Source: Segetibacter sp. 3557_3 (lineage in GTDB: Bacteria; Bacteroidota; Bacteroidia; Chitinophagales; Chitinophagaceae). Taken from it: a stretch of DNA of 64,000 nt. A program made the translations under genes and the position numbers. This document shows positions 17,615 to 27,200 of the stretch, one piece after another. The notes beneath the pieces are model-generated. The model made no database searches. It was not told the DNA's origin and worked only from the letters and a program-made list of their open reading frames with translations. Within the stretch, counting starts at the first letter, position 1; each line of letters opens with the position of its first letter. The stretch is taken from contig NZ_SMSK01000001.1 in the NCBI RefSeq assembly GCF_004354985.1, forward strand, positions 1,171,066 through 1,235,065, given 5' to 3'.

Positions 17615-20044
17615 ATGGATAATCTGATTTACGCAGTACCCGTGATGGGTGTTATTGGACTTTTGTACACGCTTATCAAGTTTAGGTGGGTGTCGTCGCA
17701 GGATGCGGGGACTGACCGAATGAAGGAGATCAGCCGTTATATAGCCGAGGGCGCAATGGCGTTTCTGCGGGCCGAATATAAAATCCTTACTTATTTCGTG
17801 ATCATTGCCGGTGTATTACTGGCGATAATGGGCTATAGCAATGCAAACAGCCATTGGAGCATTGCCCTGGCTTTTGTTCTTGGTGCATTTTTTAGTGCCC
17901 TTGCTGGCTACATTGGAATGCAGATTGCAACCCGCGCCAACGTGCGTACCGCGCAGGCAGCACGAACCAGCCTTAAAAAAGCACTTTCCGTTTCATTCAC
18001 CGGTGGTTCCGTAATGGGCCTTGGTGTTGCCGGTCTTGCGGTGCTTGGTTTGGGCGGCTTGTTTATTATTCTTAAAGCTTTATTTGCCCCCGGCGCAGCT
18101 GTCGACAGCCTGGAAATGGAGCGTACCATTGAAGTGCTTACTGGTTTCTCCCTTGGTGCTGAAAGTATCGCGCTATTCGCCCGTGTAGGTGGCGGTATTT
18201 ATACCAAGGCGGCCGACGTAGGTGCCGACCTGGTAGGTAAAGTAGAAGCCGGCATTCCTGAAGATGATCCAAGAAACCCGGCCACCATTGCTGATAACGT
18301 TGGCGATAACGTGGGTGATGTTGCGGGCATGGGTGCCGACCTTTTCGGTTCATATGTCGCCACTGTTTTGGCTACTATGGTTCTCGGCCGCGAAACCACT
18401 ATCCCCGCTGAAGCGCTAAACCAGTTTGGCGATATGGCGCCTATCCTGCTGCCAATGATGATTGCAGGCGTAGGTATTCTCTTCTCAATCGTAGGAACCC
18501 TCTTTGTAAAAATATCCGACAATGCCGGTCTTAGTACTGATGCCGTTCAGCGTGCGCTGAACATGGGCAACTGGGGTTCAATCGTTTTAACCGCTATCGC
18601 TTCTTACTTCCTGGTAATCTGGATATTACCCGAAACCATGAACCTCCGCGATTTTGCCTTTACACCAATGCGGGTGTTTGGCGCCATTGCCGTTGGTCTT
18701 GCGGTAGGTACCCTTATGAGTATGATCACCGAATATTACACCGCTATGGGTAAGCGCCCGGTTATGAGCATTATCCGCCAGTCGGGTACGGGCCATGCAA
18801 CAAATGTAATTGGTGGTTTGGCCGTAGGTATGGAAAGTACTTTTCTTCCCATCCTCGTTTTAGCTGCAGGTATATGGGGTAGCTACCAGTTTGCCGGTTT
18901 ATATGGTGTGGCTATCGCTGCCGCCGGTATGATGGCAACAACAGCCATGCAACTTGCTATTGATGCATTCGGACCGATTGCCGATAACGCTGGTGGTATT
19001 GCGGAGATGAGTGAACTGCCCAAAGAGGTTCGTGAAAAAACCGACATTCTCGACGCGGTCGGCAACACTACAGCTGCCACAGGTAAAGGCTTTGCTATTG
19101 CTTCTGCCGCACTCACGGCGCTGGCATTGTTCGCCGCATACGTTGGCGTGGTCAAACAAAATGGTTACGACCTCCAGGATGCCATCAACATTTATAAAGC
19201 AGACGTATTAGCCTGCCTGTTTGTTGGTGCGATGATCCCTTTTATATTTTCCTCACTTGCAATTCGCGCAGTCGGTGAAGCCGCAATGGCAATGGTGGAA
19301 GAGGTGCGTCGACAGTTCAGAACAATTTCCGGTATTATGGAAGGCACGGGCAAGCCGGAATACGATAAATGTGTGGCTATTTCAACAGAGGCATCAATCA
19401 AAAAAATGATGTTACCCGGTGCCATCGCAATTATTTCTCCGCTGATTATTGGTTTCCTCCTGGGGCCCGAAGCGCTCGGTGGATTCCTGGCCGGTGCTAC
19501 CGTCAGTGGTGTATTGATGGGAATGTTCCAGAATAATGCTGGCGGTGCATGGGACAATGCAAAAAAGTCGTTTGAAAAAGGTGTCGACATCAACGGGCAA
19601 ACATTCAAAAAAGGCAGTGATCCGCATAAGGCTGCTGTAACCGGCGATACGGTAGGTGATCCATTTAAAGATACTTCCGGCCCTTCAATGAACATCCTCA
19701 TCAAGCTTATGTCGATTGTTTCGCTTGTAATTGCACCTACACTCGCCCATGTACATAGCAACGAATCCTCTGCAAATGTTCACAGGCTACAGCCAACAAC
19801 GGCGCTTACCCAACCGGCAGCAAGCCGGAGTGTGACCCCTGCAGACGACAACTCGCCTACTGATGAACTCGTAAGAGAACTTAAAAGAGACGGACTTGTA
19901 TCGGGCAGTAAAACCGAAGTAAAATATAAAGACGGGATTATGGTTGTAGACGGAAAAGAACAGCCTGCACGTATTACCAAAAAATACCGCAAGTATTTTG
20001 GCAGCCAGGATGCTGATTTTGTGCTTCGGATTAAAGAAGATTAG
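17615..20044 (+). CDS. hppA: Membrane-bound ion-translocating pyrophosphatase with extra C-terminal domain
   Basis: 809 residues. It hydrolyses pyrophosphate and pumps Na+ and/or H+ across the inner membrane, with about 16 membrane helices. The catalytic motifs [11 protein letters not shown] (201-211) and [16 protein letters not shown] (227-242) are intact, as is the C-terminal [15 protein letters not shown]. The sequence [10 protein letters not shown] has Ala where K+-independent pumps have Lys, so it is predicted to be K+-dependent. The usual protein ends near APTLAH (about residue 712). Here about 97 residues follow: a Thr/Pro/Ser-rich spacer and a compact domain ([14 protein letters not shown] to FVLRIKED). 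I chose the ATG at 17615 because the earlier in-frame start is a TTG inside a promoter element. Confidence 0.95.
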   Translation: MDNLIYAVPVMGVIGLLYTLIKFRWVSSQDAGTDRMKEISRYIAEGAMAFLRAEYKILTYFVIIAGVLLAIMGYSNANSHWSIALAFVLGAFFSALAGYIGMQIATRANVRTAQAARTSLKKALSVSFTGGSVMGLGVAGLAVLGLGGLFIILKALFAPGAAVDSLEMERTIEVLTGFSLGAESIALFARVGGGIYTKAADVGADLVGKVEAGIPEDDPRNPATIADNVGDNVGDVAGMGADLFGSYVATVLATMVLGRETTIPAEALNQFGDMAPILLPMMIAGVGILFSIVGTLFVKISDNAGLSTDAVQRALNMGNWGSIVLTAIASYFLVIWILPETMNLRDFAFTPMRVFGAIAVGLAVGTLMSMITEYYTAMGKRPVMSIIRQSGTGHATNVIGGLAVGMESTFLPILVLAAGIWGSYQFAGLYGVAIAAAGMMATTAMQLAIDAFGPIADNAGGIAEMSELPKEVREKTDILDAVGNTTAATGKGFAIASAALTALALFAAYVGVVKQNGYDLQDAINIYKADVLACLFVGAMIPFIFSSLAIRAVGEAAMAMVEEVRRQFRTISGIMEGTGKPEYDKCVAISTEASIKKMMLPGAIAIISPLIIGFLLGPEALGGFLAGATVSGVLMGMFQNNAGGAWDNAKKSFEKGVDINGQTFKKGSDPHKAAVTGDTVGDPFKDTSGPSMNILIKLMSIVSLVIAPTLAHVHSNESSANVHRLQPTTALTQPAASRSVTPADDNSPTDELVRELKRDGLVSGSKTEVKYKDGIMVVDGKEQPARITKKYRKYFGSQDADFVLRIKED

Positions 20045-20090
20045 TACGCCTCAGCTAATTGCTGTTAAGACGATCATATCAAAAAAGAAC

Positions 20091-20120
20091 AAAGCCTGGC
20101 ATTTCTGCCGGGCTTTTTTA
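20091..20120 (+). terminator. Intrinsic terminator of hppA
   Basis: AAAGCCTGGCA and TGCCGGGCTTT form an 11-bp stem (one G-T pair) with a 4-nt loop, followed by TTTTT. Confidence 0.8.
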
Positions 20121-20161
20121 TGCATGCGCGCTCTTTTACGCTCCGGCTCGAATACAAGGTA

Positions 20162-20229
20162 ATTTTTTTGGGGACCGGCAGAAGACCTTTACTTTGGCTC
20201 CGGTTGTGTCACTCCCTTGTACCGCATAG
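20162..20229 (+). repeat. Dispersed 3'-flanking repeat, copy B
   Basis: ATTTTTTTGGGGACCGGCAG, about 20 nt, then GCTCCGGTTGTGTCACTCCCTT, then GTACCGCATAGCTTT. This is the closest relative of copy A. It lies 118 bases after the hppA stop, just past its terminator, and in the same direction. Confidence 0.7.
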
Positions 20230-20374
20230 CTTTATTGAGCAAAGCAGGTTTTATAAATTGGAAAACGCATCTTCTTCCTCCCCCGCTTCGTCTCATTTAC
20301 CATAGTATCAATGCGAGAATTGGTTCTAAGAGCCAATGAGATAGGATGCTTGCACCTTTTATCCTTCATCACCC

Positions 20375-20461
20375 AATCTTCGTCAAACAAAATTAAAAAA
20401 GATGTACGAAGATTTTTTCATTACGGGCGAAAACTGTAATATTGGTACGAAAACAATCGTA
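20375..20461 (+). promoter_or_regulatory. Candidate BlaI operator region with paired inverted repeats
   Basis: Two inverted repeats share the half-site TACGA. The first pairs AATCTTCGT (20375-20383) with ACGAAGATT (20406-20414). The second is TACGA-AAACAA-TCGTA (20446-20461) and ends one base before the blaI ATG. A -7-like element, TAATATTG (20437-20444), is next to it, so a bound repressor would cover the transcription start. Autoregulation by BlaI through such palindromes is known for the family; the assignment here is inference. Confidence 0.5.
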
Positions 20462-20462
20462 A

Positions 20463-20846
20463 ATGACAGATATAAAGCATTTCAAACCAACAGAAGGAGA
20501 ACTGGAGATCCTGCAAGTGCTCTGGGATAAGGGAAAAGCCACCGTTCGTGAAGTACATGAAACGATCTTGCAATCTAAAGAGGCAGGTTATACCACCACT
20601 CTAAAACTCATGCAGATCATGTTTGAGAAAGGCCTCGTAAAAAGAGATGACTCCGCTAAAACCCATGTATACCAGGCCATTGTTACCCGCGAAAAAACGC
20701 AAACCCAATTTGTTGGCAAAATGATCAGCAGCCTTTTTGGTGGATCATCCACACAGCTGGTAATGCAGGCACTTGGTAATCACGTGCCGAACAAAGAAGA
20801 GTTGGACGAAATTCAACAACTACTCGACAACCTCAAAAAACAATAG
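20463..20846 (+). CDS. BlaI/MecI/CopY family transcriptional repressor
   Basis: 127 residues, the standard length. A winged helix occupies the first 75 residues (GELEILQVLWDKGKATVREVHETI, then YTTTLKLMQIMFEKGLVKRD), and the C-terminal part is the dimerisation helix region. In the family, the partner M56 protease senses a signal and leads to cleavage of the repressor. Here the M56 gene follows with a 2-base gap, so they form one unit. Many Bacteroidota BlaI-M56 pairs are not linked to beta-lactamases, and none is present here, so the target is unknown. The start codon directly follows a palindrome. Confidence 0.93.
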   Translation: MTDIKHFKPTEGELEILQVLWDKGKATVREVHETILQSKEAGYTTTLKLMQIMFEKGLVKRDDSAKTHVYQAIVTREKTQTQFVGKMISSLFGGSSTQLVMQALGNHVPNKEELDEIQQLLDNLKKQ

Positions 20847-20848
20847 GT

Positions 20849-22783
20849 ATGTTCCAGGTGACCCAATCTCCGTTCCTGCAGGCTTTGGGGTACGCAATCA
20901 TTAACAGCTTATGGCAATATGCATTGCTCTGGTTGTTGTATTATTTCGTTTCATCCGTAACCAGGCTTTCAGCACACAGGCTTTATCAGGTTGCATTACT
21001 CTCTCACCTAACAGGGTTCGTCTGGTTTTCGGGCACCCTCTGTTACTATTACAACTTTTTCGTACAAACAAACGGCCTTCCGTTTTTTGCCAACATCGAC
21101 TCCGGCTTTCCAGGTTATTCTGTAAGCGAGAAAATTTACCTGCTGATGGTCCGGGCGGAGGTATTCCTGCCTTACCTCTCGCTGGCGTATATGGTATTGC
21201 TTACTTTTATGTCGGTGAAAACCATTCGTTGTTACCGGAAAACACATATTCTTCGAACAAGAGAAATCGAAAAGGCACATATCGATTGGCGGCTCTTTAC
21301 CAGCAGGCTCGCCGCGCAGTTTGGGATCAAAAGAAAGGTTAGCCTTTTCCTGTCAGGTCTGGTAGAAAGCCCTGTTACCGTTGGCTTCCTTAAACCAATG
21401 ATCTTACTGCCCATCAGTGTGGTGAACAACCTCAGCACCGAACAGGTTGAAGCCATCCTCCTACACGAGCTTGCACACATTAAAAGGCACGACTATCTCA
21501 TTAATCTCCTGCTGTCCATCATTGAAATTACCCTGTTCTTCAACCCATTTATGCAGTTGCTCAGCAAGAGTATTCGTCGCGAACGCGAAAATTGCTGCGA
21601 CGACTGGGTGTTGCAGTACCAATATAGCGCTGCCTCTTACGCGCGCGCATTACTAAAAATTGCAGTTAACAAAGTTGCCTCAAACGGTTCACTTGCAATG
21701 GCGGCAGTTGACAACAACAGGGCTTTGCTGACACGGGTTAAAAGAATGATTGAGAGAAATGAAAAACAAGTGAACTACCGCCGCCAGGTGTTGGCCCTGC
21801 TTTGCATTACGCTCATATTCGGAATGGTCGCCGGCTTTACACCACAAAAACGCAGCACGACTAAGCCTGGAAATATTTCTAAAACAACCCTGGTGAGCCA
21901 GGCGGTTAACCAACAAGTGGATGTGGTAAAAACCGACAACATTCTTTTCAACCCGGTTTATTTCCTATCCGAACCCATCAAAGCCAAAATTGGCCTGGCG
22001 CCGCTAAAATCTAACCGGGTTAGCAAGAATTTAGAAGTAAACGATTTGGGCACCCTGGTAGCTGAAGTGGTTGATCCTGCTGTTGATCATGCCCAGGAAT
22101 TTATTGCTTCAAATGTTCACTTCGAATTGGAAAAGCACCTGAAAGACTTTAAACTTGACTCTGCCCGGCTCAACAAAGAATTGCAACTACTTGCTAAAGA
22201 AAAACTGTCGAACATAAAGTGGCAGGAGCTATCGGCTGAAGTGGACTTGTACAGGGAAGGTCTTCACATTAAAAACAATCAGTCCTGGAACACACTCGTT
22301 AATTCAGCTAAAATCGAAAAACAGGTTGAAAGTGCTTTGTCGCAGCTTAAAAACCTCCAATTTAAACTTGATACCAAAGGAACCAGGGTCCAGGTAATCA
22401 CCCGTCAGAAAACCAGGGAGAGTGCTAAGGCGCAATCAACTAAAGATAGAGAAGCCATCAAAAAGGAAGCCCTCTACTATGCTGAGCTTGCACAGGCTCA
22501 TGCTGAAGAAGCAAAGGCACTACAACTCAGGTTTTCAAATTTGGTACTACCGCCTTCACCAATTATAATATCACCAGCAGTTGCAAACTGTCCTCCTGCG
22601 CCGGTACGCAATGCGTCAAGAACTTACTCTTATGAATACAAGGAAGTTCCGAAAGTGCAGGTTTTACCGCACTCGACTTGCGACGAGCATGTAACAGAAG
22701 AGATTATTGAAGAAGTCGAGTTAACAGCTCCGCCTTCTACCCGCCAAAAGGTTGTGAAACGCCTGCGTATTGTTCGCATTTAG
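20849..22783 (+). CDS. M56 family (BlaR1-like) membrane metallopeptidase
   Basis: 644 residues. About four hydrophobic segments in the first 120 residues anchor it in the inner membrane. The zinc motif H206-E-L-A-H210 is followed by the ENCCD motif (E247), giving three metal ligands, and another membrane segment lies near residues 265-320 (VLALLCITLIFGMVAGF). Beyond it is a long extracytoplasmic tail of about 320 residues, largely helical and charged, with no beta-lactam-sensor (penicillin-binding) domain. It is therefore a sensor-protease partner of the BlaI-type repressor for an unknown signal. Confidence 0.9.
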   Translation: MFQVTQSPFLQALGYAIINSLWQYALLWLLYYFVSSVTRLSAHRLYQVALLSHLTGFVWFSGTLCYYYNFFVQTNGLPFFANIDSGFPGYSVSEKIYLLMVRAEVFLPYLSLAYMVLLTFMSVKTIRCYRKTHILRTREIEKAHIDWRLFTSRLAAQFGIKRKVSLFLSGLVESPVTVGFLKPMILLPISVVNNLSTEQVEAILLHELAHIKRHDYLINLLLSIIEITLFFNPFMQLLSKSIRRERENCCDDWVLQYQYSAASYARALLKIAVNKVASNGSLAMAAVDNNRALLTRVKRMIERNEKQVNYRRQVLALLCITLIFGMVAGFTPQKRSTTKPGNISKTTLVSQAVNQQVDVVKTDNILFNPVYFLSEPIKAKIGLAPLKSNRVSKNLEVNDLGTLVAEVVDPAVDHAQEFIASNVHFELEKHLKDFKLDSARLNKELQLLAKEKLSNIKWQELSAEVDLYREGLHIKNNQSWNTLVNSAKIEKQVESALSQLKNLQFKLDTKGTRVQVITRQKTRESAKAQSTKDREAIKKEALYYAELAQAHAEEAKALQLRFSNLVLPPSPIIISPAVANCPPAPVRNASRTYSYEYKEVPKVQVLPHSTCDEHVTEEIIEEVELTAPPSTRQKVVKRLRIVRI

Positions 22784-22796
22784 TAACTAAGATTTT

Positions 22797-22846
22797 AAAT
22801 GGTGTAAGCTTAACATTCCTGGTGATAAGCTTACACCATTTTTTAT
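22797..22846 (+). terminator. Strong intrinsic terminator of the blaI-M56 unit
   Basis: A perfect 16-bp stem (AAATGGTGTAAGCTTA and its complement, 13-nt loop) followed by TTTTTAT, 13 bases after the M56 stop. Confidence 0.9.
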
Positions 22847-23173
22847 TTCGCAAGAGTACCCCAATATAAAGGCATCTCCACGCTTAAAATTATCCACGTG
22901 CTAACTTGATTCAATTGATCACTTGGGTATGCAGCCAACTGACGATCAATAAGTTGGTTTAGTGATACGCCGTCAGGCTTATCAGTGTGAAGCTTTTTGA
23001 TATACCGGGATCGCTGATCTTCAAGCACGCGACCTGGTATTATTTGATATGAGGATCGAACAGCTCAAAAATAATTAGCCAGCCCGTAAAAGGGGAAAGT
23101 AAACGCATGTCGCAACAATGCCCGACGAAAGAAGGGGGATGTTAATGAGAATAAAACCAGATAAGATGGAAGA
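22847..23173. other. Intergenic region without a supportable gene
   Basis: The only candidate is a minus-strand frame, 22843-23028, of 61 codons with a GTG start. It reads like protein (DQRSRYIKKLHTDKPDGVSL) but overlaps the terminator of the M56 gene and matches nothing I recognise. It could be a gene remnant. I see no RNA gene or repeat. Confidence 0.4.
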
Positions 23174-24205
23174 TTAGAAAGTATTCCGCGGGCACCAATC
23201 ACCATACCTGTTGCCCAATAAGAAACCGATCAAGATCTCGTGGGTTCCCTGGCTTACCGTATTGAGGCGGGTAGTCGTATAATCGTAGGAATAACCGATG
23301 TTAAAAGTACTGTTCACATTTAGTCCCAGCATCGCAGCATAACCATATTTAAAACGGTAGCTCCCCCCTACCCACAACAAATCCCGGTACTGAAACTTCG
23401 CATTCAGGTCAAACCCAACAGGTATAGGATTAACATATCTTATTAAGGTTGAAGGCATAAAACTTACGTCTTCGCTCAGGAACAACCTAACCCCTGCAGT
23501 CAAAAACATATGCGGTATAAGCTTTCCGCCCGCCAGCCTTACGGTATCTTCTGAAAACTTAAGCTTTGACGGAATGATTTGCTGTGCAGAAAGACCAACA
23601 AAATATTGCGGCGAGTAAAGGTAAAGTCCTGCGCTAACATCCGGACTTAACCTGTTCAGGTAACCACTTCCTGCAACCGAAGGATCCACCGGGAAAGCAG
23701 GTCCGAAATCGAGCTTGCTGGTATTGAGTGTTATGCTCTGAACCCCAGCTGAAATGCCGGCAGCAAGACTTGTTTGTGGTGATATGCCGGTATGGTAAGC
23801 AAACATGGCTGAGGCGCCAAACCGGTTGAGCGGACCTGTACGATCATTAAGCATGGTAAAACCTATCCCCTGGTGCGGCTCGGCAGCCGTATACTCCTGC
23901 ACAAAAGAGCGCCCTCGGGGATTCTCGCCGGAAGCGGCAAAGCCTGTTGCAGTTTCCCGGGGATAATCTGTTTTCCGAAGTGGAGCATGAATTGTCGCGT
24001 AGGTAGTGACCGGCGCATCCTGCAAACCCACCCATTGATGACGGTGGCTGATCTTGACATCCGTATAGTTTTCTATACCAGCAACGGCCGGATTGATGAT
24101 ATAGTTATTCAGGATGTACTGGGTATAGTGTGGCCGCTGCTGCGCAAAACCTTTTCCTGTGCACAAGAACAACACCACAACAAGGCTTCCGATAAATGAT
24201 TTCAT
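23174..24205 (-). CDS. PorP/SprF family type IX secretion membrane protein
   Basis: 343 residues with a signal peptide (SFIGSLVVVLFLCTGKGFAQQ). The family start QRPHYTQYILNNYIINPAVAGIENYTDVKISHRHQWVGLQDAPVTT is textbook PorP/SprF, followed by an outer-membrane barrel. Family members partner with a specific large cargo protein carrying a gliding-motility-type (type B) C-terminal domain, helping to export or anchor it on the cell surface. Its gene follows the giant PKD gene by 72 bases on the same strand, so the pair is almost certainly a cargo-anchor operon. Confidence 0.93.
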   Translation of the reverse strand: MKSFIGSLVVVLFLCTGKGFAQQRPHYTQYILNNYIINPAVAGIENYTDVKISHRHQWVGLQDAPVTTYATIHAPLRKTDYPRETATGFAASGENPRGRSFVQEYTAAEPHQGIGFTMLNDRTGPLNRFGASAMFAYHTGISPQTSLAAGISAGVQSITLNTSKLDFGPAFPVDPSVAGSGYLNRLSPDVSAGLYLYSPQYFVGLSAQQIIPSKLKFSEDTVRLAGGKLIPHMFLTAGVRLFLSEDVSFMPSTLIRYVNPIPVGFDLNAKFQYRDLLWVGGSYRFKYGYAAMLGLNVNSTFNIGYSYDYTTTRLNTVSQGTHEILIGFLLGNRYGDWCPRNTF

Positions 24206-24277
24206 ATTCTAAAAATAGTTAAATAGGCGCTAATTACTTACCCGCTCAGCCAAATTGTGCAAAGTGAAAACGGGCAA

Positions 24278-27200
24278 TTACCTTAGAATGGTAACCGAAC
24301 CGGTGAATGGTGGTTTGCCATTTTTCGGGTTGATAATGTAATAATAAGTCCCCACAGGAAGTTGCTGGTTGTTTACCGTGCCATCCCAGGGTCGGGTATA
24401 GCCTGTTGTATGGTAAACCAACTGCCCGTGCCGGTTAAACACATCTACCGTTGCGGAAGGATATGTTTCCAGGTGCTGGATCACCCAGGTATCATTTATT
24501 CCGTCGCGGTTGGGGGAAAACGCATTTGGTATTTTTGGACCGGATTGCACGATTATCCGAGCCTCATCACTTGCACTACATCCTCCACGTGACGTTGCCG
24601 TTATCCTATACGTTGCATCAGCGAGCGGGGTTACCGTTGGCCGACGCAGTGTATCATTGTTAAGAGAAGTTGATGGTGTCCATTTAAAAGACAAACCTGA
24701 TCCCGTGATCTCAGGATCCAATGTTACTGAACCACCTTCCAAAACCACGATGTCCGGTCCTGCGTTTACAGTTGGTATAGCATAGACAATTACAGGACGA
24801 ATGGTCGTATCCGAACTACATCCATCCGTATTTGTAACTACCAGGCTTACATTATAATTGCCGGCTGTTGTATAAGTTCGACTGGTATTCTGCATTTGCG
24901 CCGTAGTGCCGTCGCCGAAATTCCAGTACCAGGTAGCCAGGTTGCTGGTGTTGCCACTACTTTGATCGGCAAATACGAAGTTTGCACCAATGCATGCCTC
25001 CGCCGGCGCTATCGAAAAGTTCGCCCTGGGCTGCGGAAGAACTTTGGTAAGCGATTTAGTTGTGCTCGAAGTACACCCTTCTCCTGAAGTAACGGAGAGC
25101 GTTACGTTGAATGGACCTGGTGTAGAATACCTGTGCACAGGCGACTTGCCTGACCCGGTCGCTGAATTTGCCGGATCCCCGAAATTCCACCGGAACGTAA
25201 ATGCGCTTTCACTGCTATCGGCTATTGTGGAGTTATCTGTAAAGCGGGCCTGTCCATTTGGAAGACATACTACTCCGGGTAAAGTAAAATCAACAACGGG
25301 AAGAGGATTCACTTTCAATGTTCTGGCAGACACCTGGCTTTGGCATCCGCTATCCGTGAATACCTGAAGACTTGCCGTGTAGGTGCCGGTAGAAGCAAAG
25401 TTTCTCGTAAAAGGATTGCCGTTGGAAAACGTTTCGGTTGTGCCATCGCCAAAATCCCACTTCCATTGAACGATTTTTCCAAAGCCGGCCACAGACGAAT
25501 CCCGGAAAGATACCGGGCTTCCTACGCAAGTGGGTAGCGTAGTTGTCCACCGCGCCGAAGGCTGATCATATACGGTAATGGTTTGGCTTGCTGAGTCGGT
25601 ACAACCCGCGTTTGACGTAAACCTGTATTTCAAAGTAAAGGTTCCAACCCCTGATATTGCCGGGTTAAAAAGACCTGATGGTGTAACACCGGGCCCGCTG
25701 AATACACCAGTGCCGGCAACATTTGCCGATGCCTGGGTAAGTTGTTGTGGTGACGCATTGATGCATATACCGGGAACCTGCGAGAACCTGACAATAGGAT
25801 TGGCATTGATCGTTATGGTTGAGATTTTTTCCCCTACGCATGCCGCTCCCGAAAATGCACGGAGCTTCACCTGGTAGGTGATGTTTGTTGCTGCCGGTGG
25901 GTATTGGTGCGAATAGCGCTTGTTTAAGGTCGGGTTCGTGTCGATGATCACCACACCTGGTGCCCCTGTAAAATCCCAGGTGATTTCCAGACGAGTGATT
26001 TCCCCGGGTGCTACCGTTGACAGGTTTTCAATTTGTACAACCTGGTTACTGCATTGACTTGCGCCGTTGAGTATAGAAAAGTCCGCAATAGGGTTCGCAC
26101 CACTTACAACAAGGGGTTTAGACACTGTAGCCTCGCAACCTGTAGGAGATGTAACCGTTAAAGACACATTATAGGTTCCTGCTGATGAATAATTGTGCGT
26201 GGGGTTTTTCAAGCTGGAAGTATTCAGGTTACCCGGGCCGGCATTTGCATCCCCAAAGTTCCAGGCATAAGTAAGGCCCAACTGGCTGCCCCCGGGCAGA
26301 AAACTACTGTCGGTAAACGCGGCTACTGCATCTGTGGCACAGAGACGTGGCACCCTGAAATTCGGAATTGCAGCGGTACCTACCACCAGTGTTTTGGCAA
26401 GGGCTATGCTGCGGCAGCCTTTGTCGGAAACAACGATAAGCGATACGACATAACTGCCGGCGGTATTATATATTTTGGTAAAAGCGGTTCCATTAAGGTT
26501 GTTTGCCGTTGTGCCATCGCCGAAATTCCATATCCACTGTACAATGGAACCCGAATTGGCGGCGGATTGATCGGTAATGGTGATAGGTTGCCCCACGCAA
26601 GAGGCGGCAGATGTGAGAAAAGCTGGTGTAGGTAAAGGATTTACCACCACGGACTTGGTGACCGTATCACTTGAACAGCCGGCGGGCGATATTGATGATA
26701 GCCTGACCGTGTAAGTACCGGGGTTGGTGTACCTGTGTACCGGGTTCCTGGTGGTATCGGTTGATCCATCCCCAAAATCCCAACGCCATCGTACAACGTT
26801 GCCACCGCTTAAAGTGCTCTTGTCGGTGAAAGCCACGCTGTCGTTGAGGCAAGTTTCACTATTTACACTGAAATCCGCCACAGGTTGGGGCTGAATGGTA
26901 TTGAAAAGCCGGGTTGTATCATCTGTACACCCATTCTGAGCTGTAACGGTAAGCTTAACGGGAAATGGACCAGCTGATGAATACAGATGAGTTGGGGTTG
27001 CTGCTGAGGAAATTGCCCCATCTCCAAACTCCCATGAATAAGCAAGGGTTTGTTGAGAGCCGTCGCCAATGGAACTCTGATTAGTGAATGTTGTGTTTGC
27101 AAGGGGAAGGCAAACTGACGCAGGAAAGCTAAATGCAGCTATGGGTGTTGCTCCAATAACAACCGTTTTCTTTGCAGTATCACTTCTGCAGCCTGAACTA

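Noticed and set aside
17585..17615. Earlier TTG start of the pyrophosphatase
   Set aside because: The TTG is part of an exact -7 promoter element and the ten extra residues (PTKKKKRSL) are unlike the family N-terminus.
16801..20044. tRNA or rRNA genes in intergenic stretches
   Set aside because: I looked for T-loop sequences such as GGTTCGAATCC and for anticodon-arm pairing in the longer gaps across the window and found none that fold into a cloverleaf.
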